A model generated the notes under the pieces. It was not told the DNA's origin, did not search any database, and saw only the letters and a list, made by a program, of their open reading frames with translations. This document shows positions 34,299 through 46,989 of a stretch of DNA of 64,000 nt, one piece after another (the stretch's first letter is position 1; the number at the start of each line of letters is the position of its first letter). Source of the stretch: Chamaecrista fasciculata (taxonomy: Eukaryota; Streptophyta; Magnoliopsida; Fabales; Fabaceae); assembly GCA_003254925.1 (NCBI GenBank), contig QANZ01041611.1, forward strand, positions 6,754 through 70,753, in the 5' to 3' direction. The position numbers and the translations under genes are program-made.

Positions 34299-34689
34299 TT
34301 TATATTTAATAGCCAACAATATTTCAATAAAATTGTTCCTAGTGAAAAATAAATAACTATGAAAAACTGGAAAAATAAAGTCATTAATTTCATGCTTACA
34401 ACTCACTTTCCAAATTAAAGTTTTAAATCTTTGGACTTGGTTCCTCTGAAATGGGATTGATGGTGTAATTAGTATATTTTAGAAAGAGATAGAAAGAAGT
34501 AAAGAAAAAGAATGTGAGTGATCTTACACATTTTTAATGTTTTTTTACTATTAATTAAACAAAAAATATATTTTAATTTTAAATTAATATAAAATGCAAC
34601 AATAATTATATAATTATAAAAAATTAATATTTTTCTACTAAAATTTTAAAAAATAGATTCAAAATTTATTTTATCATTTTTATAATAAC

Positions 34690-35035
34690 AAAAGTATTCT
34701 TGGTATTTCCAAAGTATATAGTTAATTTCAATTATATCTCTAAAGTTGTCTAAAGTTGTTTTGGGTCAATTGTACCCCCAAAGTATGATGCCAGTTTCAA
34801 TTATACCTCAAAAAGTTTTTGGATCAATTGTACTTTTATTTTTTCTTTTTTTGTGTCAATTGTATCTTCAATTTCAGAGTACAATTGACTTAAATGTAAA
34901 ACATTTAGGAGTACAATTTATCTAAAAAAATTTGGAGGTACAACTAAAATTGACCTCGTACTTTAGGGGTACAATTGACCAAAAAATTTTTTTCAGGTAC
35001 AACTTCATACTTTAGGGATACCCAATAGTATTTTT
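34690..35035. repeat. Fold-back repeat with 'gtacaattg' units
   Basis: The left arm carries 'ggtcaattgtacccccaaag'; the right arm carries 'ctttaggggtacaattgacc'. It is related to the intron repeat at 11137-11590. Confidence 0.75.
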
Positions 35036-35896
35036 ACCTTTTATAATTATTAGATCTTTTACAAATAGATCAAATTGAAATTTTTTTTGTATATATATTT
35101 TAACTAAAAAAAATACACAAATTTAGGTTATCATTATAAAAATATATTAAAAAAAATCTTAAGTTGTATGAAATGATTGAAATCTTTCACACGTCATTGA
35201 CAGATACACAAGTTTACGGAACTTATATAATTATTGGTGTTTTACTGTTTTAGAATGCTACGTTCATGCGATGTAGGTGTAAGTAAGAGAGAATGGTCCA
35301 AAATCAAGTCAATTTATTATACATAATTCATCACTCTATTAAAATTGATTCACTAATCGGTTTATTTTAAATTAATTAAATTTATAATATGTAGTCAAGC
35401 AACTTTTTTTCGATGATTATCACCTAACTTTAGGTTAGTGATTTTAACAAAAAAAAACTTTAGGTTAGTGATAAATTAAATAATTCATGGTGCATTTATA
35501 TTTGGAAACCTAAATTAATCGAAGGTTTTAGGAAAAGGCTAAAGTTTGTGCAAGTGTTGTATGCCTAATGGTTTGAGAAAAGTGACCATGAACATGGTTT
35601 CTAGTTTCTACTAGAATCATCTCAACTTGCATCATCATTCTTTTTTTTTCTCGGTGTTCTAAATACTAATGTTATAATTATAAAATTGGATATAATATTT
35701 TTTTAGACGAATTAATAATTGATCTCAAAATTTGTATATAGAGTCAATAGATCAATCCTTAAATAATTAAAATGGACAAAACAATCCCTGAAATATTACA
35801 ATTGCTAATTAACAATTTGGTCTCATGGTCTAATTCAGGGATAAAAAAATACAAAGTGAACACAAATTCAAGAAGTATAAAATCAATTTAAATTTA

Positions 35897-36470
35897 GGGT
35901 AAATGACACTTTGGTATCCTGTAATTTGGTCATATTTCATTTTGGTGCCCTGTTGTTTAAAAAGTGACACTTTGGTATCTTATAGTATTCTCTGTTAACA
36001 CTTTGGTACTTTTTTGGAGCTATGTTATAATTTTAACAATAAAAATTTTGCAAAAATTATATATTGACCCCTAATATTTTCAGAAAATTACAAACAGGTC
36101 ACTGAATAGTGGATACATATTATCTAGGGACTAAAATGAAAACTATAAAAAATTGGGACTATTTTGCAATTCTATTGTTTTTCCTATATTTTTCAAAAAT
36201 TATGTTTTGACCCCATATTTTTTTTATAATTTTCATTTTAGCCCCTGATAATATGTATCTAGGGACCTATTTGTAATTTTCTAAAAATATTTGGGGTCAA
36301 TATATAATTTTTGCAAAATTTGTGATGGTTAAAATTTCAAAATAACTCTAAAAAGGTACCAAAGTGTTATCAGAGAATACCACTGGGTACTAAAGTGTCA
36401 CTTTTAAAATCACAGGATACTATAGTGAAATATGACCAAACCACAAGGTACCAAAGTGTAATTTATCCAA
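35897..36470. repeat. Fold-back element
   Basis: Left end 'ggtaaatgacactttggtat', right end 'ggtaccaaagtgtaatttatcc'. The arms continue inward, around 'ggggtcaatatataattttt' repeats. Confidence 0.8.
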
Positions 36471-36647
36471 ATTTTATAAACTAAATCATTGACAATTGAA
36501 ATATTTCAGAGATTACATCATGTATTTCGATTATTTAAAGAGTAATTTATTGACTCGATGTAAATTCAAGGACTAAATAATAAGGATTATCTATTTTTTT
36601 TAAATGGCAAAGTGGTGATTATAATGGAGGTTAACGTCATTCTTTAT

Positions 36648-36795
36648 GGGACTGGATCCTCTGCTGTCCAGCACATGGTGCTGTGTAGCGAGGATCAGTC
36701 GCCGAGCGCCACGTGTGCGCCAATGTACACGTGGCGCTCGGCGATTGGTCCTCGCCGCATAGCACCATGTGCTGGACAGCAGAGGATCCAGCGCC
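36648..36795. mobile_element. GC-rich palindromic MITE (Mutator-type), 148 bp
   Basis: A nearly perfect inverted repeat: arms of about 70 bp run from CTGGATCCTCTGCTGTCC to its complement GGACAGCAGAGGATCCAG around a loop of a few bases. Flanks carry a perfect 9-bp duplication ATTCTTTAT (36639-36647, 36796-36804), the length expected for Mutator-like elements. Each arm holds a CACGTG G-box. It stands out as GC-rich in very AT-rich DNA, so it looks recent. Confidence 0.9.
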
Positions 36796-37335
36796 ATTCT
36801 TTATATTATTTATCTCTTACATAAAGTGAAAGTTTATATAAATTTTTTTGTATATATTTTTAAAAATCTCAATATATATATAAATTTTATCCGTACAGAA
36901 ATGCCACTTTTAAAGTTGAATTGAAAGGACTTTTAAAGTTGATAGGTACCTTGTATTTGTAATTTTGGATATAAAGTATAAACACCCTTGTCATACATGG
37001 TGTCATACATAAAATTTATTTTGTTCTAAACATTGCAATGAATTTGGTTAATATGGAAAAATTTTAAAACTACCATCTTCAAAATATAGATTAAGAATTT
37101 GAAAATAATATTTAATTCTGTTCAATATGATAAAATATAAAAATAATAAAAAAATCTTTTTTATTTATGAATTCTCATTACATTTTTCCTAATATCTTTA
37201 AAAGAAATTCAAAAATTAAGAGACAATGATGTGTCAGGACAGTTTTTCTTCTAACACAGAGCTAGTTCGAATGTATCCAGACTGAAACTATGTTATGGTA
37301 CATTGCTAGTCTTCTTAAAAGTTTTCAATTTTAGT

Positions 37336-37686
37336 TTGGCTAAAACATCATTTTGGTCCTCAAACTTTACACCAACTATCAATTTTGTCCTCAATCATTT
37401 TTTGCAATCAATTTCGTCTCCAATGTTTCAATTTTTTGTCAATTTCATCCCTTGACTGATTTCTTTCAATTAAATAACAATAGATTTCATTATATTTTTC
37501 TATCAATTTTACATTATATATCATTAACTACATAAATTTTGTCATTAAATTTGGCTAAAGTAAAATCAAAGGATAAAATTGACTGAAATGTGAAACATTG
37601 AAGATGAAATTGGCTGAAAAAAAAGATTAAGGACAAAACTGATAATTGGTATAAAATTTAGGGACCAAAAGAGTGCTTTTGCCTTT
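37336..37686. repeat. Fold-back repeat
   Basis: Left 'ggctaaaacatcattttggtc', right 'gggaccaaaagagtgcttttgcc'. It belongs to the same structural class as the element at 27688-28058. Confidence 0.75.
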
Positions 37687-37689
37687 TTA

Positions 37690-38324
37690 ATAATTAATAT
37701 TATTTTTCTCAATAAGTATACCATGTTATCTAATTCTTTTTCAATGTTACCTTAAACCCTAAACACTTGATCATATTATGGACTAAATTTGAAGTATATG
37801 TTTTTATATATTTATGATAAAATTCTTATAGTAATTGATAAGTAAAAAAAAAAAACTCAAACTTAAGCAATTTTACAAAACGAATATAACAAATGGTGTA
37901 CTTGTTGGTCACTTTCATAAACAAGTATATTATTTGATATTTTTTTCAAAGATTAAATTATATACTTCAATTTTAAAAACTAAATTATTAACTTGATAAT
38001 TTTTTAAAGACAAAATTATTAATTTACTTGTAATAATATTTAAACTTTATCATTTCTTTTACCTTTTTTTTTGGGATCATCTAACAGAGCACACGTTAAA
38101 AAATTATTTAATTGCTTAGGATATATTAAAAGTAACTAAAATTTTTTCATAGCATTAATTTATTTTTTTCACTATTTCGTTTATGGCAAAAACACCCTTA
38201 TATATATTTTTTTTCTCTCTATACCCTTATATATTAAAGATATTTACACCTATTCTAATAAGAAATTCTCAGAATTTTTCTTGTTACTGAAACTCCGAAT
38301 TTTAAACCATCATCAAACGTTTTC
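37690..38324. other. AT-rich DNA, nothing recognised
   Basis: Low-complexity AT-rich sequence with no coding frame or clear element ends. Confidence 0.4.
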
Positions 38325-38896
38325 TTTTTTTACTTTCAGTCTCACATTTTTTTGATCAATTTACATAATTAGTCTCATATATTTGCAAAAAAGTTTCGTA
38401 TAAAATTAATTATGCAACCTGACCAAATAATATGAAACAAAATCGAGACTTAGACAAAAAATATTAGACCAAAAGTACATTTTGACCCCTTTTTTTTTAT
38501 TATTATCCTTTATGCTCTTAATTATTTGAGAAGCCTTACCATTTGCACATGATCCAAAGGGAGACTGGATGAGGATGAATTCAAAAGGGAAGGGCATAAT
38601 GGTAAATTTGAGAGGGAGTTCAAATTGGTTCTATAACTTTTTTCAAAGTACGCTTTTGGTCCTGTAACTTTTGTTCAGGTCTCGATTAGTCTTATAACTT
38701 TTTTGTTACACTTTTGGTAATATATCTTTTGGTCAGACTATAAAATGAGTCCTATATTTATACAAAATGTTTCACATTATGGAACAAACGATGAGTTTTT
38801 GTAAAAATATGGACCAAATCTGCAACTTGACCAAATGATATATACCAAATCGAGACTTAGACAAAAGATACAAGACTAAAATGACAGTTTGACCCT
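38325..38896. repeat. Two FB2 fold-back copies upstream of the HMT gene
   Basis: Copy one spans about 38325-38492 and copy two about 38607-38896. Both have 'ttttggtc' arms pointing inward, and each is followed by a shared piece ('atttgcacatgatccaa', then 'ggcataatggtaaatttgag'). This means a unit of about 290 bp was duplicated here. Confidence 0.65.
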
Positions 38897-39079
38897 TTTA
38901 TTTTTTATCCTTTATAGGCGTTACCATATTTGCACATGATCCAAGGAAGGGGCATAATGGTAAATTTGAGAAGGAGCTTCCTTGGCGTCTGGTTTTGCAC
39001 TCAGAAAACAGAGCACATGATAATGATGACGATACCATATATATATATATAGCTATAGCTAGCTTTCTTTTATTTTCTT

Positions 39080-39086
39080 TATAAAT
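39080..39086 (+). promoter_or_regulatory. TATA box of the HMT gene
   Basis: TTTATAAATTAAC lies about 90 bp before the start codon, giving a short leader. Confidence 0.6.
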
Positions 39087-39173
39087 TAACAAAACTCACA
39101 AACTCGTGGGTTAGTTCTTTCTTTCATAATAACATCAAAGTGAAGAGTGAAGAAGAGGTATATTTAAATATAT

Positions 39174-42100
39174 ATGATGGGGTTAGGGAGAACAACGACG
39201 TCGTTTATGAGGGATTTTCTGAGCAAGTGCGGCGGCGGCTACGGCGTAATCGACGGCGGCTTCGCGACGGAGCTTGAACGCCTCGGCGCCGATCTCAATG
39301 ATCCTCTTTGGAGCGCCAAATGCCTTCTCACTTCGCCGCATCTCGTCCGAAGGGTATAACCTTCTCCTTCTTTTTCAGTAATTAACAATTTAGGTTAAGT
39401 GCACTTTTGGTCCCTTAACTATGACAAAGGTTTCATTTTGGTCCCATAACTTTTTTTGTTGCAATTTTGGTCTCATAACTTCTCAAAAGGTTTCACCGTT
39501 AGTCCCTTGGTGAATTCCATCCATATTTAGTCGTTAAGTATGACGTGACTAGGATCATGATGTGGCAAAATAAGATGAAATGGACTGAAATAGCTTAATT
39601 CAAACTACAACGGGTTCAATTTTTTGTACACAAATCAACCTGCTAGTCCAACTAAAAATAACGATTTGGATTATTTTTTGGGGTTGGCAGGTTGACCCAA
39701 CTCACTGAACACACCTACTTTTAGACATAATATATTAATATTGAACTAATATTTACTTCAAATTTTGTTTCGATCCTTAATATTTTTTCGGTTTTATTCT
39801 AGTTTGTTTTAATAAAGTTTGTCATATCTATTTCATTTTAAGATCAGATGCATCAAAATCAGAGTTATGGTTTACTTTTGATGAATTCTTTTTGTCTAAT
39901 TGAGGCTGTCGATAAATGAGCTCAAATAGTACTTCCGAATTTCATATTAATATTTTGAACAAATCTACTTTCAAAGTACTACTTGATCTCGTTTTCTGAT
40001 GTCCCCAACTAGACATAGGAAAAACTTGTCAAGAGTAAATTGAAGCTTCGATTTTGTTATATTCCAACTTGAAACGAGAGAAATATGACTAATTTCATGA
40101 AACAAGAGGCCCACTTCCATATTTGATGTCAAGCCTGATTTAATTTCCTTTGTCACCGACCTCCATTGAGCAGAGAAAAAACTTATCAAGAATAATCTGT
40201 AGCTTCAATTTTATTGTATTTGTACTTGAAATGTAAGAGATATGACTATATTTTGTATTTAAGGACCAATCGTTAAACCTATCAAAAAATATTAAGGAGC
40301 AAAATAGAATTGTTAGGAAACATCAACAAATTTTGAACAAAAAATATTAATGACCAAAACAAATTTTGGAGCAAACATTAGCTATCAAAATGAAAAATTG
40401 ACCTTTGTTTTGAAAAATATTCTTCATTGATTCATAGTAGCACACAGGTGTCATTTTCGAAGTCAAACCAAAATGTTGTGACGGTGCTTGTCGTCACGAA
40501 ATCGCACTTACTAGATAAGAAATAACAAATAAGTTAACACACTATTATTCTACACGTTGCAATTTATTTTGTACACGTGTCAGTTATATGGTAAACCAAA
40601 GGTGAAGAGGCGATATGTTAGAATAACATGCGTTGGATTTCCTACCGTTAGACTTTTGCAAATTTTGCATAATACCACAAACGTCAAAACTTCAGTTTAA
40701 TCCTTAAGTTATAGCATAAATTTCATTTTGATCCCTAAATTATTTTTTGTTTATTTAGTTTAAATTGTTTTTCATTTACTTTACTATTAGTCTAAAATAT
40801 CATTTCCTCTTATTTATTATTTTGTTTTAAACAATTAAGATTGACGATTTCTCTCTTACAAAAAAAGTTGATAGAGAAAAAAAGGATTTTTTTTTTGTTT
40901 AATCACAAATTAGAGTAAATTTGTGCTTGCTTTTTATTTTTAATAAAAAATATTTTTCTTATAATAATACATATAAAAAAAAGTTTAAATTAGATGTTCA
41001 GCTCAAAGAAATCGATAAAAATAAAATGAAATCACATTAAAAATTTTCAATAGTATAGCTTTCTTTTATTGGTAGATTAATAATTAATAATATAGCTTTA
41101 TAAACAAAACACAATAATAAAAGTAAACAATCAAATCACCTAAATTAAAGACTACTAGATATTCTTAGTGACAGACCTGTAAATTTATTGCAGTTTAAAG
41201 AAAGAAAATAAGTGTTAGAGAAAGAAATTATAAATTTTACTTAACAATTTCCTCTTTAACTATTTTTTCCTCTTTATATTGTAGTGTATTTGTATGACTA
41301 TAATTTACTTTTTGAGTGACTTTGTTTAATGTATGACAGGTTCACTTAGATTACCTTGATGCTGGAGCAAACATAATCACAACTGCATCTTATCAGGTAT
41401 TTTGTCTTTTCATTGGATCCTCTTTAGAAAGGCTGAGTGTTTCAATTGTTAAATTGAGAAATTTTTAAATTATTAATGATTTTTGCTTTTTGAGCAAATT
41501 AATGATTTAGTCTTTGAACAATATAAATTTTACTTTAAATTTTGAAAAATAAAAATATACAATTTAATGTTTAATTGGTACAATTAAAATTTATTGGATA
41601 ATTTTGTTAGAGATATTAATGAAAATTTAATGACATATTGGATATAAATTTAAATTTCCTTAAAATTATGATAAACTATGAAAGTTAAAAAGTCATATTT
41701 ATTGTAAAATTTGAATTAATATTTTAGTTAAACAATCAAATTAATTGCAATTATATCTTTTAAGGACTAAATCATTATTTTTAAGAATCAAATCCTTAAT
41801 TTATTCTTACTCTATTTGATCTATTTGATGTAATATACCAATATTGTTAGAATCAGACTGGTCAGTTCAATTATTCCAAGTTAGGGGTGGCAATCTCAAC
41901 CCATTACCCACCAACCCAACCAACCCAACAACAAATTAACAACCCAAACCCAACCCATTTAGATAATGGGTTAAGATAGGTTGGGTTCAAAATTGACCCA
42001 TTAAAATTTAGGTTGGGTTTGGTAAAACCCATGGGTTACCCAACCCAATCCAAATTTGTATCAAAACTATATAGTTTCATGAAAGGGGTAAATATGCAAT

Positions 42101-45100
42101 TTTATAAATTTTTGCAAAAATTACAAAATGCCCCCCAAAAAATTTCAAAATTTACAAAAACGTCCTAAACCATAATATTTGAGGACTAAAATGAAAATTA
42201 TAAAAAACATTTTGGACCAAAATTGTAATTTTGAAAAATATTGAAAAAAGGATAAAATTACAGATTAGTCCTAAATTTGAAAAAAAAATGCATTTTAGTC
42301 CCACCAAACTGTGAGTTAAGTGGAAGGAAGATGAATTTTGCAAATTTTTGCAAAAATTACATTATGCCCCTAAATATTTTCAAAATTTACGAAAAAGTCC
42401 CTAGATCATGATATTTGAGGACTAAAATGAAATTTTTTTAAAAAAACTGGGGTCAAAATGTAATTTTTGAAAATATGAAAAAGATGGAAACTGTCAATCA
42501 GTCCAAAATCTGAATAAAAATACTATTTAGTCTTAAATTTAAATAATTTAAAAATTATTCTAATTAATTAGTTTATAAATTAAATAATATAAATATTTTA
42601 AGATGGGTTTATGGTTGGGTTGGGTCAACCCTTAATTTTATGGGTCATGACCCACCCATGACCCATTTAGAAAATATAAATGGGTCATAAATGGGTCAAT
42701 GACCCATTTATAACCCAACCATTTACAACCCAAACCAAAACCAATCCAACCCCACCATTTGCCACCCTTTTCCAACCATTGATTATACTGAAAAATAAAT
42801 TGGTTCAACGCTAAAAACAATTTTAACAGTTGGATAGGATTGTACTAGAAATGATTGGAAAGAATTGCCAGAACCAAGTTAGACGAATGAATCGCTAAAC
42901 AATCGCCCGATTTAATTAAAATATTAAAATTTTATTTTGACCCCTGAAATATCAATTTTATTTTTCAATTTAGTCTTTCAAAAACTTATTTCTTTCTTAA
43001 TTAAGTCCTTAACAATTTTGTCATTTTTGTCCCTCAAATTGTTGTTTTTTATTTGAATTTGTACTAAATTAATACTATTTGATCATTAAATTAAAACTAA
43101 TTGTATACTTTTTTTTCCTTGAATTTATACCAAATTAATACTATTTAGTCTTTAAATTTGAATTAAATTTTTTTTTAGTCTATGAATTTATACTAAATTT
43201 ATACTATTTAGCATAGTATTAAAAACCGGTCCGGATCGGGCGGTCCGACCGGTGAACCGGAGCCCAGGCCGGTCCGGAGAAATAAAAATACCGGATTGCA
43301 GTTGAACCGGTGACTCACCGGTGCAATCGGCGAACCGTGAACCGGTTTGACCCGCCAAAGTTTGAAAAATTACATATTGACCCCAAAAAATTTTCAAAAA
43401 ATTACAAATTAATCCTTGGATACATATTATAGATGGACTAAAATGAAAACTTTAAAAAAAATTTGGGGTTAATATGTAATTTTTACAAAACTTATTATGG
43501 TTAAAATTGCAAAATAGCTCCAAAAGTACTAAAGTGTTTAATATTTACTTTATATTTAAATTATTGCAATATATTAATGTGTATTTAATGAATATGTATA
43601 TTTGAAAATGTATTTTTTAAGTAAACCGGCTCAACCGGTTAAACCAGTGACCCAGCGTTTGAACCATTGAACCAGTGACCCGAGCCTTCTATCGGTTTGA
43701 TGACCGGTTCGGTTTTTTGCACTATGCTATTTAGTTCCTTAATTTGTACTCTTTGATCACTGAATTTAACCTAAGGATTAAAGAATTAACCCAAGGATTA
43801 GAAACCAAATAACAGGTTTTGTCTCCAAATAATTGATAAAAATTACTTATTGAAGGCTACAATTCAAGGGTTTGAAGCAAAAGGGTTATCTAAAGAAGAA
43901 GGTGAAGCTCTGCTTAGAAAAAGCGTAGAACTCGCGCGCGAGGCTCGAGATATTTATTACGACCGATGCACCAAAGATTCTTCGGATTTCATGAGAGATG
44001 GAAGATTCTTGAAGCGTTCGATTTTGATTGCAGCATCTGTGGGAAGCTATGGTGCTTATTTGGCTGATGGCTCAGAATATAGGTCAGTTAGTCACTCATA
44101 CTGTCAACATTTTTACATTTCACTGTCATGAATCAAAGGGATTAATTGCAGCAAACACCTCTTGAATTTTAGCTATAGTTAGTATATGATGTGATAAACT
44201 GATAATACTAAGTTTTGACAATTTCAGAACCTCATTTTGGTCCTCAAACTATGGGGACAGTTTCATTTTCGTCATGAAACTATTTTTTTAGTTCTGTGTT
44301 TGGTCCCCGAAATGTGATTTTGTCTGGACAATTTCTCTATCATATGTGAGTTGACAAAAAGAAGAAGAGAGTCAGAGATTTTCATTTTCAATTACAAATA
44401 GAAAATAAATTTATGGTCAATCTTTCAAAGAGCTGAAATGGACAATTTTTTTTTGTCAACTAACTTATTACGACACATATGAGAGAGAAAACAATAGTCT
44501 ATCTCAACTGCCTATTTATAAATAATGGTAAAAACCAAAGAAAATCACATTTTCGACTAACATGGGAACAAATGTGAAAGTTCGAGGATTAAAACAGAAC
44601 CCAAAATAGTTTTAGAACTAAAGTGAACTTACTCCATAATTGACTATATGACCTTTTGAAAATGATAACCTAATTAATTTTTGGAGAAAATCTACTTTTT
44701 AATCCTTAAATTTGTCTCAAAATTACAATTTGATCTTTTAATATTGAAATATACCTTTTGGTCTCTACCTTTGTAGACAAACATAAACATAAGTTTCGGA
44801 GATTAAATAATCCACGTTTATTTAGAAAAATAGGGATCAAAAAATGTATTTATATTATACATGGACTAAATCATATTTTTGGGACGAATATGGAAATTGA
44901 AAAATAAATTTCCTCTATTTTAGTTTATTTTTTGATTTGGTGAAGTTAAGGGCTAAGACTTTGGCATTATGTTGCTTGTGTATCTTCCAGAGGGGACTAT
45001 GGTGATGCTGTTACTGTAGAAACACTGAAAAACTTTCATAGGAAAAGGGTAAAGATTCTTGCTGAATCTGGTGCTGACTTGATTGCATTTGAGACAATAC

Positions 45101-46932
45101 CAAACAAGCTGGAGGCACAGGTCCTGATTTTACTGAATTCTTCAAGCTTCTGTTAGTTACTATTAGACCTAACTAATTGCTTGCATATCTATAGTTTCTT
45201 GTATAGGTTTAGCCTGTTGGTCATCTACATACTTCACTTACAAATAAGTAACAATAACAAAAGTTGTAACTTCAAAATAATGGATGAGAAAACCTACTTT
45301 TTGGTCCCTGAATTGTTATTGAGTCGATGATTTAGTCCCTGAATTGTAGGAAAGTATGAATCAGTCCCTGAATTTTATACCACCGTCAACCTTTTGGTCC
45401 TTGAATTGTAGGAAAATAAGAATTAGTCCCTGAATTTTACACCACCGTCAACCTTCTGGTCCTTGATCACCCCTCCAACACTGAATTTTACACCATCCTT
45501 AGGGACCAAAAGGTTGACGGTGGTGTAAAATTCAAGGACTGATTCGTATTTTCCTACAATTCAGGGACCAAAAAGTTGACGGTGGTGTAAAATTCAGGGA
45601 CTGGTTCGTATTTTCCTACAATTCAAGGACCAAAAGGTTGACGATGGTGTAAAATTTAGGGACTGATTTGTATTTTCCTACAATTCAAGGACTAAATTGT
45701 TGAATCAATAACAATTCAGGGACCGAAAAGTAGGTTTTCTCAATAAGTAACAATAACAAAAGTTGTAACTTCAATATAATGGATTGAGTATAGCTTAGTA
45801 GTGTACACAAGAATGAATGAGCCAACCTACAGGTTGTGGTTCAATTGAAAAAGCAGACTAAGTATGTGGGAAAGGCCCCAGATTTGATCCCCAGATTTGT
45901 GCCTAAACCTACTGCAGGCATTCGCTGAGCTTCTCGAGGAAGAAGGGTTAGATATTCCGGCATGGCTTTCGTTTAGCTGCAGGGATGAGAGCAAGGTGGC
46001 TAGTGGTGATTCAATCTTGGAGTGTGCCTCCATTGTAGATTCTTGCAAGCAAGTGGTTGCAGTTGGAGTCAACTGCACAGCTCCTAGATATATTCAAGGA
46101 CTGATTTCTAATATTACAAAGGTTCACAGATTCTATGATCAGTTTTAGTATTGTTCCCTCCAAAATAAATAAGTTTATGAAATATATATATATATATATA
46201 TTTATAATGATGGTCATGAATCTTTACTTGTTCTGCAAATTGTGTAATGTCAGGTAACAAGTAAGCCGGTACTAGTGTATCCCAACAGTGGTGAGACTTA
46301 TGATGCTGAACGCAAAGTTTGGGTGGTGAGTTCTTGAGTCTGTGTTTTGAAATCTACCATTTGAGTCTATTTGAATGCCTGGAATTTCCTGTCTCTGACT
46401 AATAATTTTGATAACTAAATTAGCAAGTAGGAAGAGAAAAACAACACAATTCCCATTTCAATCCTTAAGAGTTTTTGTATGAAAATTCATGGCTCGTTCT
46501 AAATTAGTCATTCTAGGAATTGTTTTGTAGAGTGATTGATGTTCATTTGATTTGATTTTGTTTCAATTCAATACATTTGAGACATTATGTTGGCATCAAC
46601 TTAAGACGCTGAGGTTGAAATTGAAATGAAAGTATACTCTAATTGATATATGTGATGTGAACTTTGAACAATATGTGAAATGCATTACCATAGAGTTAAG
46701 AGAAACATGTCTAAAATTCTCAACTCTTTTTTTTGGCTTATGCTTGCAGAAATCATGTGGAGTGGTGGATGAAGATTTCGTCTCCTACGTTGGAAAGTGG
46801 CGCGAAACTGGGGCTTCCCTTTTTGGTGGCTGCTGCAGGACTTCTCCTGATACTATCAGAGGCATAATCAAGGCACTCTCTGGAAAAGCTTCACTAGCTG
46901 ATGCCCTGAAGTTTCAAGAGAAATACATATAA
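39174..46932 (+). CDS. HMT: Homocysteine S-methyltransferase (HMT2-like), 350 aa, 7 exons
   Basis: Exons: 39174-39353, 41340-41396, 43856-44082, 44991-45120, 45918-46121, 46254-46325, 46750-46932. All introns are GT-AG and the frame is conserved (1053 nt with stop). The enzyme transfers a methyl group from S-methylmethionine (or AdoMet) to homocysteine, giving methionine in the cytosol. Family landmarks: [12 protein letters not shown] (24-35), [10 protein letters not shown] (42-51), [15 protein letters not shown] (about 139-153), [12 protein letters not shown] with Cys251, YPNSGE, and GGCCRT with Cys318 and Cys319. The three cysteines are the known zinc ligands. The start [10 protein letters not shown] and phrases such as [10 protein letters not shown] and DEDFVSYV are closer to Arabidopsis HMT2 than to HMT1 or HMT3. 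The length is normal for the family. The introns, up to 2.5 kb, are enlarged by hAT and fold-back insertions. Confidence 0.97.
39390..40405. repeat. Fold-back elements in HMT intron 1
   Basis: It opens 'aagtgcacttttggtccctt' and closes with 'gctatcaaaatgaaaaattgacc'. FB1 cores in both orientations lie at 39820-39900 and 40030-40260. Confidence 0.65.
41882..42771. mobile_element. hAT-like element in HMT intron 2 (TAGGGGTGGCAA ends)
   Basis: Ends TAGGGGTGGCAA and TTTGCCACCCTT. The subterminal 'aacccaacccaa' and 'ttgggttgggt' repeats are complementary. The flanks TTCCAAGT and TTCCAACC match at 6 of 8 positions, which suggests an aged 8-bp duplication. Confidence 0.65.
43212..43726. mobile_element. 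hAT MITE in HMT intron 2 with perfect 8-bp duplication
   Basis: Ends CATAGTATTAAAAACCGG and the complement of CCGGTTCGGTTTTTTGCACTATG. Flanked by CTATTTAG on both sides (43204-43211, 43727-43734). Its CCGG-rich subterminal parts resemble the element at 32321-33178. It ends about 120 bp before exon 3. Confidence 0.9.
44212..44645. repeat. Fold-back repeat in HMT intron 3
   Basis: Left 'ctcattttggtcctcaaact', right 'ttagaactaaagtgaactt', with 'gtttatatgtgag'-type complementary inner segments ('catatgtgagttgacaaaaag' against 'tttgtcaactaacttatta'). A relative lies at 11640-11920 in intron 2 of the B12D-like gene. Confidence 0.65.
45243..45784. mobile_element. Fold-back element (456 bp) flanked by 43-bp direct repeats, HMT intron 4
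   Basis: The element (45286-45741) has ends GAGAAAACCTACTTTTTGG and the near-complement CCGAAAAGTAGGTTTTCTC. The arms consist of two to three tandem copies of a roughly 70-bp unit with 'caccaccgtcaacctt'. On each side lies the same 43-bp sequence (45243-45285 and 45742-45784), with one mismatch, starting AATAAGTAACAATAAC and ending ATAATGGAT. It is much longer than any usual transposon duplication. Confidence 0.88.
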
Positions 46933-46965
46933 ATTTTAGGGTCTTTTTCCACCCAATTGTAACGA

Positions 46966-46971
46966 AATAAA
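46966..46971 (+). terminator. Polyadenylation signal of the HMT gene
   Basis: A canonical AATAAA lies 34 nt after the stop codon. Confidence 0.55.
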
Positions 46972-46989
46972 CAAGAGTTAGGTGCATAA

